This document shows, one piece after another, positions 53,484-63,572 of a DNA stretch of 64,000 bases (position 1 is its first letter; each line of letters starts with the position of its first letter). Origin of the DNA: Endomychus coccineus (taxonomy: Eukaryota; Arthropoda; Insecta; Coleoptera; Endomychidae); contig OY294068.1 in NCBI GenBank assembly GCA_958510875.1, positions 31,104,297 to 31,168,296 on the forward strand. The letters are read 5' to 3'. A program made the translations under genes and the position numbers. A model generated the notes under the pieces. It did no database searches. It saw only the letters and a list, made by a program, of their open reading frames with translations, and was not told the DNA's origin.

Positions 53484-54194
53484 TTACAAGTCAACTGACA
53501 CTTGTCACAGAATACTCTTCATAAAGATCAAGATGATACTCTTACGTGACGCCTTTTATGTTTCCCCTACGTGGCGTCTTTTGATACTACGCGAAATTCG
53601 ACACGTAAGCGACTCACTGTTCACATAGGAAACAACCTCGAGTTTCCAGACCTGTGTATACGACCGTGGTACGCTGTACGAAGCTCGGACAACAGTGAAT
53701 AGCAGTTGCTGGTGAATAGGTGTACGCGTAAAATTTGTGTATAAAGTGTTTTAAATATGAATAAACAAAGTGCATTTATTAATGAAGAAAGTGATGACAA
53801 AATAGTGAAAGAAAATGAGTGAGTACTCTATATTGTACTCTACATTGTATTTGTATCTCTGAATGTAAGATTATCATTTGTAAACAACAAGTTTTGAGGT
53901 TAAACATAGAGGATTTAAAAATTACAAAGAACAATTTGTGAACATAGAAATTTCAGAACATAAATTTAAATTGAACAATTTAGTAACCATAAAAGGTTTG
54001 GTGTGTAATTACACTATTTATACCTAATTATTTATACCTAGCTATTTTCGTTTTATAGAGAAGAAAAACTTAAAGAGCTAAAGGCCATATTATCAGCGTC
54101 AGAAAGATTTGAAGAAAGATGAAAAAGAAAGAAAAAAAGAGAAACAGTACCAAAATCAAATGCTGAACGTCAAAGAAAAAAAAATACTGCATAA
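53484..54194 (+). pseudogene. Short two-exon repetitive ORF with its leader
   Basis: The leader (53484-53690) is a dispersed repeat, with copies at 60925-61062 (plus) and 60631-60735 (minus). ATG at 53757 opens MNKQSAFINEESDDKIVKEN, ending at a GTGAGT donor (53819). The acceptor TTTTATAG (54058) restores the frame: EEEKLKELKAILSASERFEE, then an in-frame TGA (54120), then PKSNAERQRKK. The latter is reminiscent of basic NAERQRxYRxR segments in insect transposon proteins. The intron resembles 39700-39860. Probably a transposon relic. Confidence 0.4.
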
Positions 54195-55468
54195 ATTATA
54201 AATAAATAAATAATTATAATTGCATAAGTTGAGAAAAAAGGCAATAGCTTTACCGCGGCAGTCCCCCGAGTGCCACACGTTTCTTTTTTTTCTCTTTTCT
54301 CTTTTCAGTCTTTGACACAAGAGCAACTATTCCTTTATTTTTACCACACATGTTTTTGCCTCCATAAGTAGTAATAGATTCCAAGTTTTCCATCGAAAGT
54401 TCTTTTTATTAATGGCATTTTGAAGTCCCTTAAAAATATCTTCTACAGTAGTCATGCCGTGAAAACTATCAATATCAAGTGTATTTAGTGGTCATCGATT
54501 ATCCCCAATAATATCCTGGTTAATCTCAATTCAATTTAAAACTTGTAATTAAAGAACAATTGACCAATTGGTTGATTCGTATTTCCAAACTAAACTGACT
54601 TGGTCCTAGTAACTTCTAACGGAAATGTTAAAGTCGTGTAAAGTTAACGAGGATTCTCTTTATAAATAGGTGATTTATAATAATCCATTTCAAGTTCCCA
54701 TAAAAAACTTGATAAATCATTTAGATACTTCTTCCGACAGAAAAACATTTCATCTCACCAAGACTATTTCCGATAATTCCATCTAACATAACATATGAAA
54801 ATAGATTCGGTATTAAAAACCGCAAGACAGCCGAAAATAGCACCTTGTTGAACACAAGAAATTCAGAGGAATCGAATGGAGCTTACAGATAAAGAGTAAA
54901 GGCTCGAATAAAGATAACAAACCGTGTGAACGCCAACTAGCTGGCTGGGCTTGAAAAGCAGCAGATGTTGAAAGACACGTGCCCGTCGTTTTGAGAACGA
55001 AGCACCAGCTGTTTTATTTTGTTCTCCTACAATTTCCTACCTTACATTGCAGGCACCGACTTTCCGCAAGAATACAATAGACTCGCAGGTAGCATTTTAT
55101 ACTACGTTCCATATTACATTTTATTTTATACAAGAGGTACCTAAATTTTTTTCCAAAAGCATCTTTCTGCTCATAAGTACCAAGTAGGAGATAGATTTTT
55201 AGACCAACAACAATACTCATAATACTTGCATTTATATTGATATAAATATTCAAGTGAGCATAATTTTTCGATTACTGTGCTTTGATCTACCTTATATCCA
55301 ATGAGATTTTGTTTTAAAAAGCAGAAATTTATCTGAACTTCAATGAATCGATCGATCAACAATCAATGATAGTAGCTCGATTTCTACGTAATGTTATTAC
55401 CATCAATAACATTCTGTAGAAGAAAATAGACGCTTCACTCAACTCAACTTATTTATATTTCAATAAGA
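54195..55468. other. Stretch with nothing recognised
   Basis: No coding homology or repeat was identified. The two overlapping minus-strand ORFs (55014-55253 and 55171-55362) carry no recognisable motif. Confidence 0.35.
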
Positions 55469-55524
55469 CTTTGGATGGTTTTGGTGCTTACTTGTTGAAA
55501 ATTTTCACAAACTTCGTTTTTATT

Positions 55525-55575
55525 AAACAAAACTTGACATGTTTCACCACACGGTGGCTTTATCAGACCATGGTT
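55525..55575 (-). ncRNA. Hammerhead-like motif, family A (one core change)
   Basis: The minus strand gives CUGAUAA, AG, stem CCAC/GUGG closed by CGU, U, GAAAC, AUGUC. Only G8 differs from the consensus CUGAUGA. Because G8 takes part in catalysis in known hammerheads, this copy should be impaired. C3 is intact here, whereas it is changed in the copy at 57797. Confidence 0.65.
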
Positions 55576-55688
55576 AAACTATGGTTTACATTTTCTTTAA
55601 TATGGTTTACAACTTTTGAATCCTTTTTGTTCAAATTAAAATGTTCTTTAATTCTAGTTTTGAAATATCTTCCTGTCTGGCCTAACCA

Positions 55689-56497
55689 GGGTGACATACA
55701 AAAAAGTACCGTGCATAGTGTCAGGCGATAGATGACACTAAAATAAGAAAAAAAGTTCCTATTAACATATATGCTCAGACGCTTAGTTTTTGAGATAAGT
55801 TGAAGTTGAAACAAAAATTTCGTTTTTTGCAAATATCTCCGGAACCGTTTATCGTACAGAAAACATATTTTGCGAACATTTTCTACTCATAGCAAGCTAT
55901 GTTCTGTCCGATAAAAAAATTTTTTTAGTCATAATTGGTGAAGATTTTGAAGGGGTAGTGCATGTTTTTCTCTCCAACTTCTACTCCACTGGAAGAAATA
56001 CGGTTTTGAGACAACCATTTGAACTGTCAATGTTTTCTACACAAAAAAGGTACTCTTGGTTATAAGCTCTAAAGTTGACCGTTTTCGAGAAAAATCAACT
56101 TTTATGTTGAAAAACATGGTCAATTTTTTGGTTTTGTTACTTGTTCTAACGTTTGAATAAATTTTGTTCAATTAGTAAGAATTTACCATGTTTTTCAACA
56201 TAAAAGTTGATTTTTCTCGAAAACGATCAACTTTAGAGGTTATGACCAAGTACCTTTTTTGTGTAGAAAACATTGGCGGTTCAAATAGTTATCTAAAAAC
56301 CGTTCTTTTTCCAGTGGCGTAGAAGTTGGGGAGAAAACACCCACTACCACTTCAAAATCTTCACCAATCATGACTAAAAAAAAGAATTTTTATCGCACGG
56401 AACATAGCTTACTATGAGTAAAAAATGCTTGAAAAAGCTGTTTTCTGTACGATGAACGATTCCGGAGATATTTGCAAAAAACGAAATTTTTGTTGAT
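55689..56497. mobile_element. Inverted-repeat MITE inserted in a Penelope-like element
   Basis: The arms at 55803-56120 and 56180-56497 are inverted copies with AATTTCGTTTTTTGCAAATA at the outer left and its complement at the outer right. An additional 110 bp (from CAGGGTGACAT at 55687) is seen only on the left, so the right end is probably deleted. No coding capacity. Confidence 0.8.
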
Positions 56498-57023
56498 TTA
56501 TAATTATGAGTTTTAACAGTACTAGGGTAAATTAACTTCATTGCTTCATTATAATCTTTTTTCTTGAATTGTAAATCAATCACAATTTTTTCGTTACAGG
56601 CGTTAGTTTTTATCTGTTTTAAAATAGAAAATTCCTTACGATAATTTAAATCTGACATGGGTATAGTAACAAGTCTATGTATCATGCTTTGAAGAGCAGC
56701 CGATTTATGTTATGTATGTATGGGGTGGTTTGAATTTTTGTGGATAATAATGTCCGTATGTGAAAGCTTATGATATATTGAAAAGGAATGTTTACTATTT
56801 AATTTAGTAATGGTTAAGTTCAAAAAGTTAATAGTTTGATTGACTTCTACTTCAACCGTGAATTTAATTTTTGGGTATAGATTATTTATATGTTGAATGA
56901 AATAATCTAATTGTCTTTGTGTTCCATTACAGCATGTTAATATATCAATGCAATGAATGTTTTTGACGTGACAACGTCTTATAATTCGATGGAGCCGGCT
57001 GCACGCACGAGAAAACATGACTC

Positions 57024-57699
57024 ATGCGGCGTTACCTCGCTATGAGGCGTTCCATTTAAGCATGCGGCGTTACCTCACTCTGAGACGTTCCATTTAAGGC
57101 TTGAAGTGCAAGCGAGAGCGTCTCCTACTTGAGTGAGCGATGCGTCCGCGTGGACAGCTGCTATACAATATTTTGTCAAGTATGAAGTGCAGTGAAAAGT
57201 GGTTGTGGTGTCAATTGTTTATAGCAAAGATAATTGCGGCGATAAAGGTAATGATTCTTTCGATATTAAATATATGTTCAGTGATATATTGTCGAATATT
57301 CGTGCTTTCATCATTAAAATAAATAGCATCGGTCCGCTAGTGCAGCGATTGTAGGTTATGCTATAATTGACAAAACTATAACAATAAGTTAACAGAACTA
57401 TTTCACGATGAGTAAAAAATCAATTGCTTTACTATTCGATCGAAATAATTATCGAGCGTAGCTATGATTTCAAAAAATTAAAACAAATGTTAAATCTTCC
57501 ACATATCATAACAACGTGTCTGAAATGACAGGTTGGACCAGCCAGCCGTCAAAGGGAAGAATTTTATGAAAAAATTTTCTGAATTGTTATGACGTTGTCA
57601 CGTTCGACTATCGTCAGTAAACCGACTTTACAGACAACCGATTTTTTTTTATAATAGGGTGTTGTTTGTGAATTTTGAATTCTAATTCATAATTTCAAA
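57024..57699. repeat. 38-bp tandem duplication and unassigned sequence
   Basis: CATGCGGCGTTACCTC at 57024 is repeated at 57061 with a few changes, each unit ending CGTTCCATTTAAG. The rest (57100-57700) is unassigned. Confidence 0.6.
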
Positions 57700-57905
57700 G
57701 ATTATTTTGAGCTCTTATCCTATTGTACACGTACCTCACTCATCCCCTCCTTCTTAATCTTAATTTTAATATTCAAGGTATAAACCATAGTTTGTGAAAC
57801 CATTGTTTGATGAAGCCACCGTGTGGTGAAACATGTCACGTTTTGTTTAATAAAAACAAAGTTTGTGAAAATTTATTACAAGTGTATTTTTTATATTTCA
57901 ATAGA
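57700..57905 (+). mobile_element. Penelope-like terminal region, family A (plus strand)
   Basis: Corresponds to 37150-37320, beginning near the CTTATCCTATTGTACACGTA block. It faces the copy at 55469-57018 in inverted orientation. It carries a hammerhead-like motif at 57797-57848. Confidence 0.8.
57797..57848 (+). ncRNA. Hammerhead-like motif, family A (one core change)
   Basis: The plus strand gives an AAAC outer stem I strand, UUGAUGA, AG, stem CCAC/GUGG closed by CGU, U, GAAAC, AUGUC, ACG and GUUU closing outer stem I. Only C3 is changed to U. Stem I pairs A-U, C-G, G-U, then an internal loop, then AAAC with GUUU. Cleavage would follow the GUC. Confidence 0.65.
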
Positions 57906-58429
57906 CCACCTTTATCTATAAGTATTCCTAGTATAATTGAGGAATGTGCTATATTCAATATAACCGGTAAACATCATGCAACAAAAACAAAAGGTGTCTT
58001 CAATACGAAAACCACATCATTAAAGATGTCATGATGGTATTAAATTTTGTTGGGGAAGGATCGGCACATGTACCGAAGGATGATTCAGTTTATTCGCTTC
58101 ATCAAGACCACCAGGAAGATCGTCGAAGCCCACCATGAACGAATAATATTGGTACCAAAGTTATACAGATATATGATATGGCTAATATGCTCATGCTGGT
58201 AGCATTGAAAATTGTGAATGAACTATCAATATGACAAAAACTCATTTTGTGTCAACAATGGAAATTAGATAAAGCAAAGCTATATAATTGAAAACAGGAG
58301 TTACAGAAAAATTGTAGTGGTTCATAACCAAATGCGCCCAAATGTAACACATGGATACTTTATTTTTTTAACCATGCAAGAGATTACTCAACTCTTTATA
58401 AGAATACTGTTTACTTATATATAATTTCT
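57906..58429. other. Stretch with nothing recognised
   Basis: No coding homology or repeat partner was found. Confidence 0.35.
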
Positions 58430-58468
58430 CAGGAAATATGTCACACTAACATATGTGGTTATTATTTT

Positions 58469-58512
58469 CGTCTTTACGTACGTTTCGGTCTCACGACCAT
58501 CATCAGAAAACG
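58469..58512 (-). ncRNA. Hammerhead ribozyme, intact core, family B
   Basis: Reading the minus strand: CGUUUU (stem I), CUGAUGA (core), U, GGUC-GUGA-GACC (stem II), GAA (core), ACGUACGU (a self-complementary stem III), A17, then AAGACG (stem I). Stem I forms six pairs (A-U, A-U, G-U, A-U, C-G, G-C). All conserved core bases are present, and the cleavage triplet is GUA. The odd points are an unpaired U before stem II and a stem III without a loop, which would favour a paired dimer. Hammerheads with minimal stem III are known from Penelope-like elements; activity here is inference. Confidence 0.8.
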
Positions 58513-58638
58513 TATCAACGTCTTACTTGTGATTCTATTCGTTTCGGCGACGTGGACATTTTTAATTCAAATTGGTGTGATAAGGACGCTTTGTGCTAAT
58601 ATAATTAGTTTTAAAAAATTCCGTTTTAGACATAATAC

Positions 58639-58681
58639 GTCTTCTTGTGATGGTCGTGAGACCGAAACGTACGTAAAAACG
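58639..58681 (+). ncRNA. Hammerhead-like motif, family B, two core changes
   Basis: The plus strand gives CGUCUU, CUUGUGA instead of CUGAUGA, U, GGUC-GUGA-GACC, GAAACGUACGUA and AAAACG. Stems I and II and the GAA segment are kept, but the CUGA turn is altered, so it should be inactive. It is the inverted partner of the intact motif at 58469-58512. Confidence 0.65.
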
Positions 58682-59221
58682 AAAATTAATAAGCATATGT
58701 GTGACTTATTTCCCGAGAATTTATATATAATTCAAACCTGGGTCAAAGATCATTATTAATACTATTTACTATCGCTTGCTATGAGCTAGTTTGGAATGTT
58801 TCTGGATCGCATTATTGGATTCAGGTATCAACTGCAGTCATAACTTAAGAATTTGTGATTCTCAAATCTTTTCTAAGTGAAATCGCAGAAGCATGCTGGT
58901 TCATATTATCATAAACAGGTACAAAGTTATTGTTTTCCAACTGGTGACTTGTAATTATGATACAAAGTAAGATAAACAAAATATTGGGTATTAAGTACTT
59001 GTTTTGTTATTGGTTATATTTTTGGATATTTCGAATTTTGTTATTTCTGTTAATTTTCTCATCATTAACGATACATAATGTGGTATACAACCACCAAGTA
59101 CAAAACTTTGAATGAAGAAGAGCTATTTTACTTTTAACAGATATCGGATGATATTCAATACTCTCCTCCATTGCCTACCTCTTCGAATTTGAAGTGATAT
59201 GATGCTAACCACTTAATATTA

Positions 59222-59460
59222 TGCTCTTCGCGACAAAGTCGGAAGAGTAAAATCCGTCTCTCTGTATGTCCGACACGAAATGTTTGTCTATACGAAAACT
59301 CAAAAATGAAAGGTACTATCATATTCAAATTTTGACAAAAATTCGTTTGCTGTTCGGTGACGAACCCCATTATTTTTCAGGGAAATCGTGTAATAAACAC
59401 ACCCTTTCCCGAAGGGTTGAAAAATTAAAAAATCGTAACTCTCAATTTGACACGGATGAG
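59222..59460 (+). repeat. Dispersed repeat, third copy (without tRNA-like part)
   Basis: From CTCTTCGCGACAAAGTC through ATCATATTCAAATTTTGACA it matches 26388-26600 and 47230-47340, but ends before the tRNA-like segment. The two overlapping ORFs (59155-59370 minus and 59266-59481 plus) come from the repeat. Confidence 0.65.
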
Positions 59461-60630
59461 TTTACGGAGACATGTCTTTAATTTGGAGGTTTATTCATAT
59501 GCCTCTTCTGCTCTCATTTATTTACAAATAATTGACAATCTAAAATGAAATGGACTAGACAGGCCTTCACACCAATTCGAAGTTTGACCGAGGGTTTATC
59601 TTTAAGGAAATATTAACTAGATATGTAGATATCGAAAAACAGAAATTTTACCCCAAGAGGGCAAACATATTTCAACAATTGTAATAAATAATAAATTCAA
59701 AAAATTACCAAATATAGGATTTGCAAAGCAATTGTATACGTATAGTTGTACGGAGTATTTTGTTTTGTTATAATTCACAACCAGGATTTTGATCAGGAAT
59801 ATTTCATTTATAGAATGTCAATACTATTATTGCCAATAAAGAAATTAATTTATATTAGAACGTGCATATCGTAATTTGATCATATTGTTTTATGACATAT
59901 AATATTTTCTATTACCCTAAAGGCTATTATTTCTACTAGATAATGGAATGTTAAGTTATTGATCACATAATCCTAAATAAACAGATAAAAATTGATAAAC
60001 ATACTAAATTGAAAAATACATACTAGACTTAATACAATTATTATCCAGTTACTTGATAAAATGTCAATACCGCCCTTAACTGGGGTGGCATGGATTAATT
60101 TTATAACTAGACTATTTTAAACGAACCTGTAGAAGAGAAGTCCAGTTCCACCATTATCACAGACACTCACAAAGCATTTCCATAAATAATTTCATTCATA
60201 AAAGTCGAAAACTTGACAAAATATAAACGCGCACTGCATAAATACGTCCGACCCGAACGAAGGAACTGCAATAACAAATCTTGTTGATTAACGATAACGA
60301 AGAACGAAGGAAACCACTGAGTTAGATACTCCGTGAGCCAAAGAGCACTGTTGTGCAACGTGCAGAGAACTAAATCATAAGTATAAGAACATGAAATACG
60401 TCTGGACAATCAATTATCATTTCCAAATGTGACTACACTACGCGAAGTACTTGTGACGTCAATATTGAGTAAAGCCAGTGTTTGAAGGAACCCTAAAAGC
60501 TTCAGTTTTGTATAAATGAAGTTCGGTTCGTAATAACATGAAATACTGGAGATATGCCATAGTGTTAAAATAAAATGTTAGTAATTACGAGTCGTTTTAA
60601 TCACTGAATGAAGATTAAACAGATAAAAGT
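59461..60630. other. Intergenic stretch, nothing certain
   Basis: No coding region is recognised. TGACGTCA-like sequence occurs at about 60450. The ORF 60167-60409 (minus) has no recognisable motif. The unseen 5' exon of the myosin gene could lie anywhere in 52127-61800. Confidence 0.3.
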
Positions 60631-61062
60631 CAGTCGAGACCACGGTCGTATACACATGTCTGGAAACTCTATGGTTGACTTTAGTCTCTTACGGGTCGCC
60701 TAATTCGTAGTCCCTCGCTCAGCCACCAGCTAGCGCTTGGATCACGAAGTGGTAAAACGATTTCTATCCGGAATCGCAAGCATCCACTTTTTTCGTATTT
60801 CCACATCTTTCGGCACTTTGAAAACAGAAGTTTCTTGCTTTACACTTTTGTACCTCGTTTTGCATTACGGCACAATGCACGATTTCGTAATTTGTTTCTA
60901 AAAACGCAGGTATTCCTTGTGTTGAGAAGTCAACTGACAGTTGTCAGAAAATACTCCTACGTGACGACTTTTGGTACTACGGGCCAATCGACGCTTAGCG
61001 GACTCACTGCTCACATAGGAAACAACCTCGAGTTTCCAGACCTGTGTATACGACCGTGGTCA
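60631..61062. repeat. Inverted pair of a dispersed leader repeat
   Basis: The segment 60631-60735 (minus) and 60925-61062 (plus) are diverged inverted copies of 53484-53690, sharing GTGTATACGACCGTGG and CGAGTTTCCAGACC. The plus copy starts with TCAACTGACAGTTGTCAG. The pair ends about 800 bp before the NEMF start codon. Confidence 0.7.
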
Positions 61063-61860
61063 AGACTTAATATCTGTATTTCAACAACTTTGTTTGCTGA
61101 AATCATGCTACAATATGTTCTGATACGCGACTAATACTTTTCCCTTACAACACTGGCTAATTCGCTAATTCTTATGTCTAGTCTAGCACAGTGCCTATAC
61201 ACTTCTCTAGGCTCCCTATACGCTCGCGTGGAACTTGTATGATATGTATAACAAGTACTGGAGGAGAGGGAGGAGCCTATTAGTGATCATGGCAATCGGA
61301 CCTGTTACGGTCTTCGCGTTAAGCTTCCTTGTCACGGCTTCTATCAATTAGGTCCACCGTAAAAACAAATTGTTGAAACCAGAATTGACGAAGGACAGTG
61401 AACCACTGCGTATAGTAGATATGTGTCTTGCTGCCAGACTCAAGTTCACCGTTCGGTGAAAAGGGTTTGTAGTTTGAAGAATAAAAGCGAATATCAACGT
61501 GGTTCATTCGGAACATTCAGAAGAGCCCATAGCCAGATCGTTATCACCAAATAAGTTGTGGAACATGTAACTAATTGATGGATCGTAGGTGCATTCTAAA
61601 ATTATTGTGCAATGGGATAAATCAGCCGAAGTGACATCATCATAATTTGCGTGTATTCTAGGCATTTAATCGCAGTAGCACAAGCACATTTATTCTATGT
61701 TCTTTATCTCTACACAACCATCGAATTTTCAACCTTTACTTATGTTATACATTATTGCTCATTGCTCAGCTCAACGTCAGACAGAAGTTTGATTTGACAG
61801 AAATTAAAATTTGTATTTGTAGAAAATTAACACCAGGAATTAAAATATTTGATATTAATA
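61063..61860 (+). promoter_or_regulatory. Region upstream of NEMF, probable promoter area
   Basis: The start codon of NEMF follows at 61861. No TATA box or initiator stands out at a fixed distance, and no upstream exon is recognisable. The label rests only on position. Confidence 0.3.
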
Positions 61861-61916
61861 ATGAAAACTAGATTTAATACTTTTGATACATTATGTGTAG
61901 TGGGTGAATTGCAGCA
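61861..61916 (+). CDS. NEMF: NEMF exon 1
   Basis: ATG at 61861 opens [18 protein letters not shown] and ends with CA before GTAAGT. The M-K-x-R-F/M start and Asp9 are family hallmarks, which fixes the start. The split codon CA-A (Gln) is completed by exon 2. Confidence 0.92.
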
Positions 61917-63572
61917 GTAAGTATACAGTAAATTTAATCAAGTAATTTGGTTATAAGTTAAGATGATAACGCTAACCAAAGATAATATTTTAGATATGTT
62001 GGCATGCGAGTCAATAATGTATATGATATAGACAATAAAACCTATTTAATAAGACTTCAACGTAGTGAAGAGAAGATTGTTCTACTTTTGGAATCTGGGA
62101 ATCGTTTACATTCAACAGGTTTTGAATGGCCAAAAAATATGGCCCCTTCTGGCTTTAGCATGAAAGTAAGTCACTATAATCTAATATAATTGAATTTGAC
62201 GTTATTATGTATTGAAAGAAACTGATATATAATATTTATTCAGATTGTGGTGTCACCTTAAGGTCTGACAGTTCTATTATGCTAATATTTTTCACAAATT
62301 ATTCATTAACAATGAATGTATTGTGGAAACAGTATTGCAGAATCATAAATTAAAAATTGGTCAATAAGTACAAGACATTTCGTACATAATAAGTTGAAAA
62401 TAAATTATAACTAAACCAATGATTAAGTGGAAAGAACTGAGTGAGATAGTTCTAATATTGCAATCTTCCAGATGAGAAAACACCTTAAAAATAAACGATT
62501 AGAAAGTCTTACTCAATTAGGAACTGACAGAATTGTAGATCTACAATTTGGTAGTGGGGAAGCTGCATATCATGTAATACTCGAACTATATGATAGAGGA
62601 AATATCATTTTAACAGATTTTGAGTTGAAAATTTTGAATATTCTTAGGCCTCATACTGAAGGGGATAAAGTTAAATTCGCAGTTAGAGAAGTGTATCCAC
62701 AAAATCGAGCCAGAGAAAGTGGAATAATTACTAAAGAGGAACTATTGACCATATTAGAAGGTGCAAAAACTGGAGATCAATTGAAAAAGATTTTAATGCC
62801 ACATTTAGGTAAGTTATTTAAAATGTTATAGAGGATTTGTTTGAAATACCTTGGTTGCATTCACAATTGAATCAGCTACCATAATATGTGTGATCTAGAT
62901 AAGAATTGTCCAACTATTTGAGAATACCTTGGCAACAATTCAAATTTGTTTCAGAATATGGACCGGCTGTGCTGGAACATGTTCTTCTTAAGCAAGGATT
63001 CACAAACAGTACTAAACTTGGAAAAACATTTAATATCACAGAAGATATTGACAAAGTGTTCGAAGCTATTTTGGAAGCTGAATCCATTTTTGATTCGGCA
63101 AAAAAAGGTTTTGACAAGGTATTTTCTGAAAGATTTTCGGCTTGTACATATCAATGCACAGCAATTTTTGTCTCATTTAACTTATTTTTAGGGATTTATA
63201 GTACAGAAGAAGGAAGAGCGGATCAGTTCCTTTGAAAATACTGAAAAGGAGTATTTTTATTCCAACCAAGAATTTCATCCATTTTTATTCCAACAACATA
63301 TTTCTGCACCTTTTAAAGAATTCGAGTCATTTAATCAAGCAGTGGACGAATTTTATTCATCTGCAGAAAGCCAAAAGTTGGAATTGAAAGTGCTCCATCA
63401 AGAACGAGAAGCATATAAAAAATTAGAAAATGTGAAAAAAGATCATTCACAACGATTAGTTGCGTTAGAGAAAACACAAGAACTAGATAAGCAAAAGGCT
63501 GAATTGATTACGAGAAATCAATTTTTAGTAGATAATGCCATAGTGGCAGTCCAAACAGCTTTAGCGAAACAG
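61861..63572 (+). CDS. NEMF: NEMF / Caliban (Rqc2 family), first five exons
   Basis: A subunit of the ribosome-associated quality control complex: it binds the 60S subunit carrying a stalled peptidyl-tRNA, recruits the E3 ligase Listerin and, in yeast and animals, directs C-terminal tailing. Exons 61861-61916, 61994-62165, 62472-62808, 62955-63118 and 63192-63572 join in phase to about 370 residues. The NFACT-N domain starts MKTRFNTFD (D9 is kept), continues [18 protein letters not shown] and [20 protein letters not shown] (D95-R96, the pair needed for tailing in yeast Rqc2), then [12 protein letters not shown]. The last exon has [18 protein letters not shown] and the start of the coiled-coil arm ([19 protein letters not shown]). 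No stops or frameshifts. The rest lies beyond the right edge. Confidence 0.95.
61994..62165 (+). CDS. NEMF: NEMF exon 2
   Basis: A TTTTAG acceptor and a GTAAGT donor. It encodes [20 protein letters not shown], then [20 protein letters not shown] and [11 protein letters not shown], residues 20-76 of the NFACT-N domain. Ends in phase 0. Confidence 0.95.
62472..62808 (+). CDS. NEMF: NEMF exon 3
   Basis: A TTCCAG acceptor, then [20 protein letters not shown]. The exon includes [40 protein letters not shown] and [13 protein letters not shown], and ends CATTTA-G before GTAAG. 112 codons plus one base; Asp95-Arg96 lie here. Confidence 0.95.
62955..63118 (+). CDS. NEMF: NEMF exon 4
   Basis: Starts after TTTCAG with AATATGGA, giving (E)[15 protein letters not shown], matching the family's YGPALIEHCLLENGF region, then [20 protein letters not shown] and SAKKGFDK. 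The donor after AAG is GTATTT, weaker than the others. 164 bp. Confidence 0.92.
63192..63572 (+). CDS. NEMF: NEMF exon 5
   Basis: A TTTTTAG acceptor and a GTGAGA donor, phase 0, 127 codons. [40 protein letters not shown] and [20 protein letters not shown] lead into the long helix [20 protein letters not shown], the coiled-coil middle region. It ends [10 protein letters not shown]. Confidence 0.95.

Larger units (their letters stand above)
55469..57018 (-). mobile_element. Penelope-like element, family A, split by a MITE
   Basis: On the minus strand, 56710-57018 encodes NGTQRQLDYFIQHINNLYPK and IKFTVEVEVNQTINFLNLTI of the reverse transcriptase; the catalytic YVDD position reads HCID. 56374-56685 continues with [20 protein letters not shown]. 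After the MITE, 55563-55690 has [20 protein letters not shown] (GIY-YIG), then the terminal region with a hammerhead motif (55525-55575). An inverted terminal copy lies at 57700-57905. Confidence 0.85.
58430..58740. mobile_element. Inverted pair of Penelope-like termini, family B
   Basis: Two copies of the family B terminal region face outward. The left is on the minus strand, the right on the plus strand, each with CACATATG and GTACGTAAA blocks. The spacer (58513-58638) matches the sequence flanking the MITE at 12416-12520. Each arm carries a hammerhead motif. No reverse transcriptase remains. Confidence 0.78.

Noticed and set aside
60167..60409. Minus-strand ORF as the missing myosin first exon
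   Set aside because: There is no motor or SH3-like sequence, no donor of the right phase and an unrelated composition.
62914..63154. Overlapping ORFs in other frames of NEMF exon 4
   Set aside because: The in-phase exon with family motifs and splice signals explains the region; the others are shadows.
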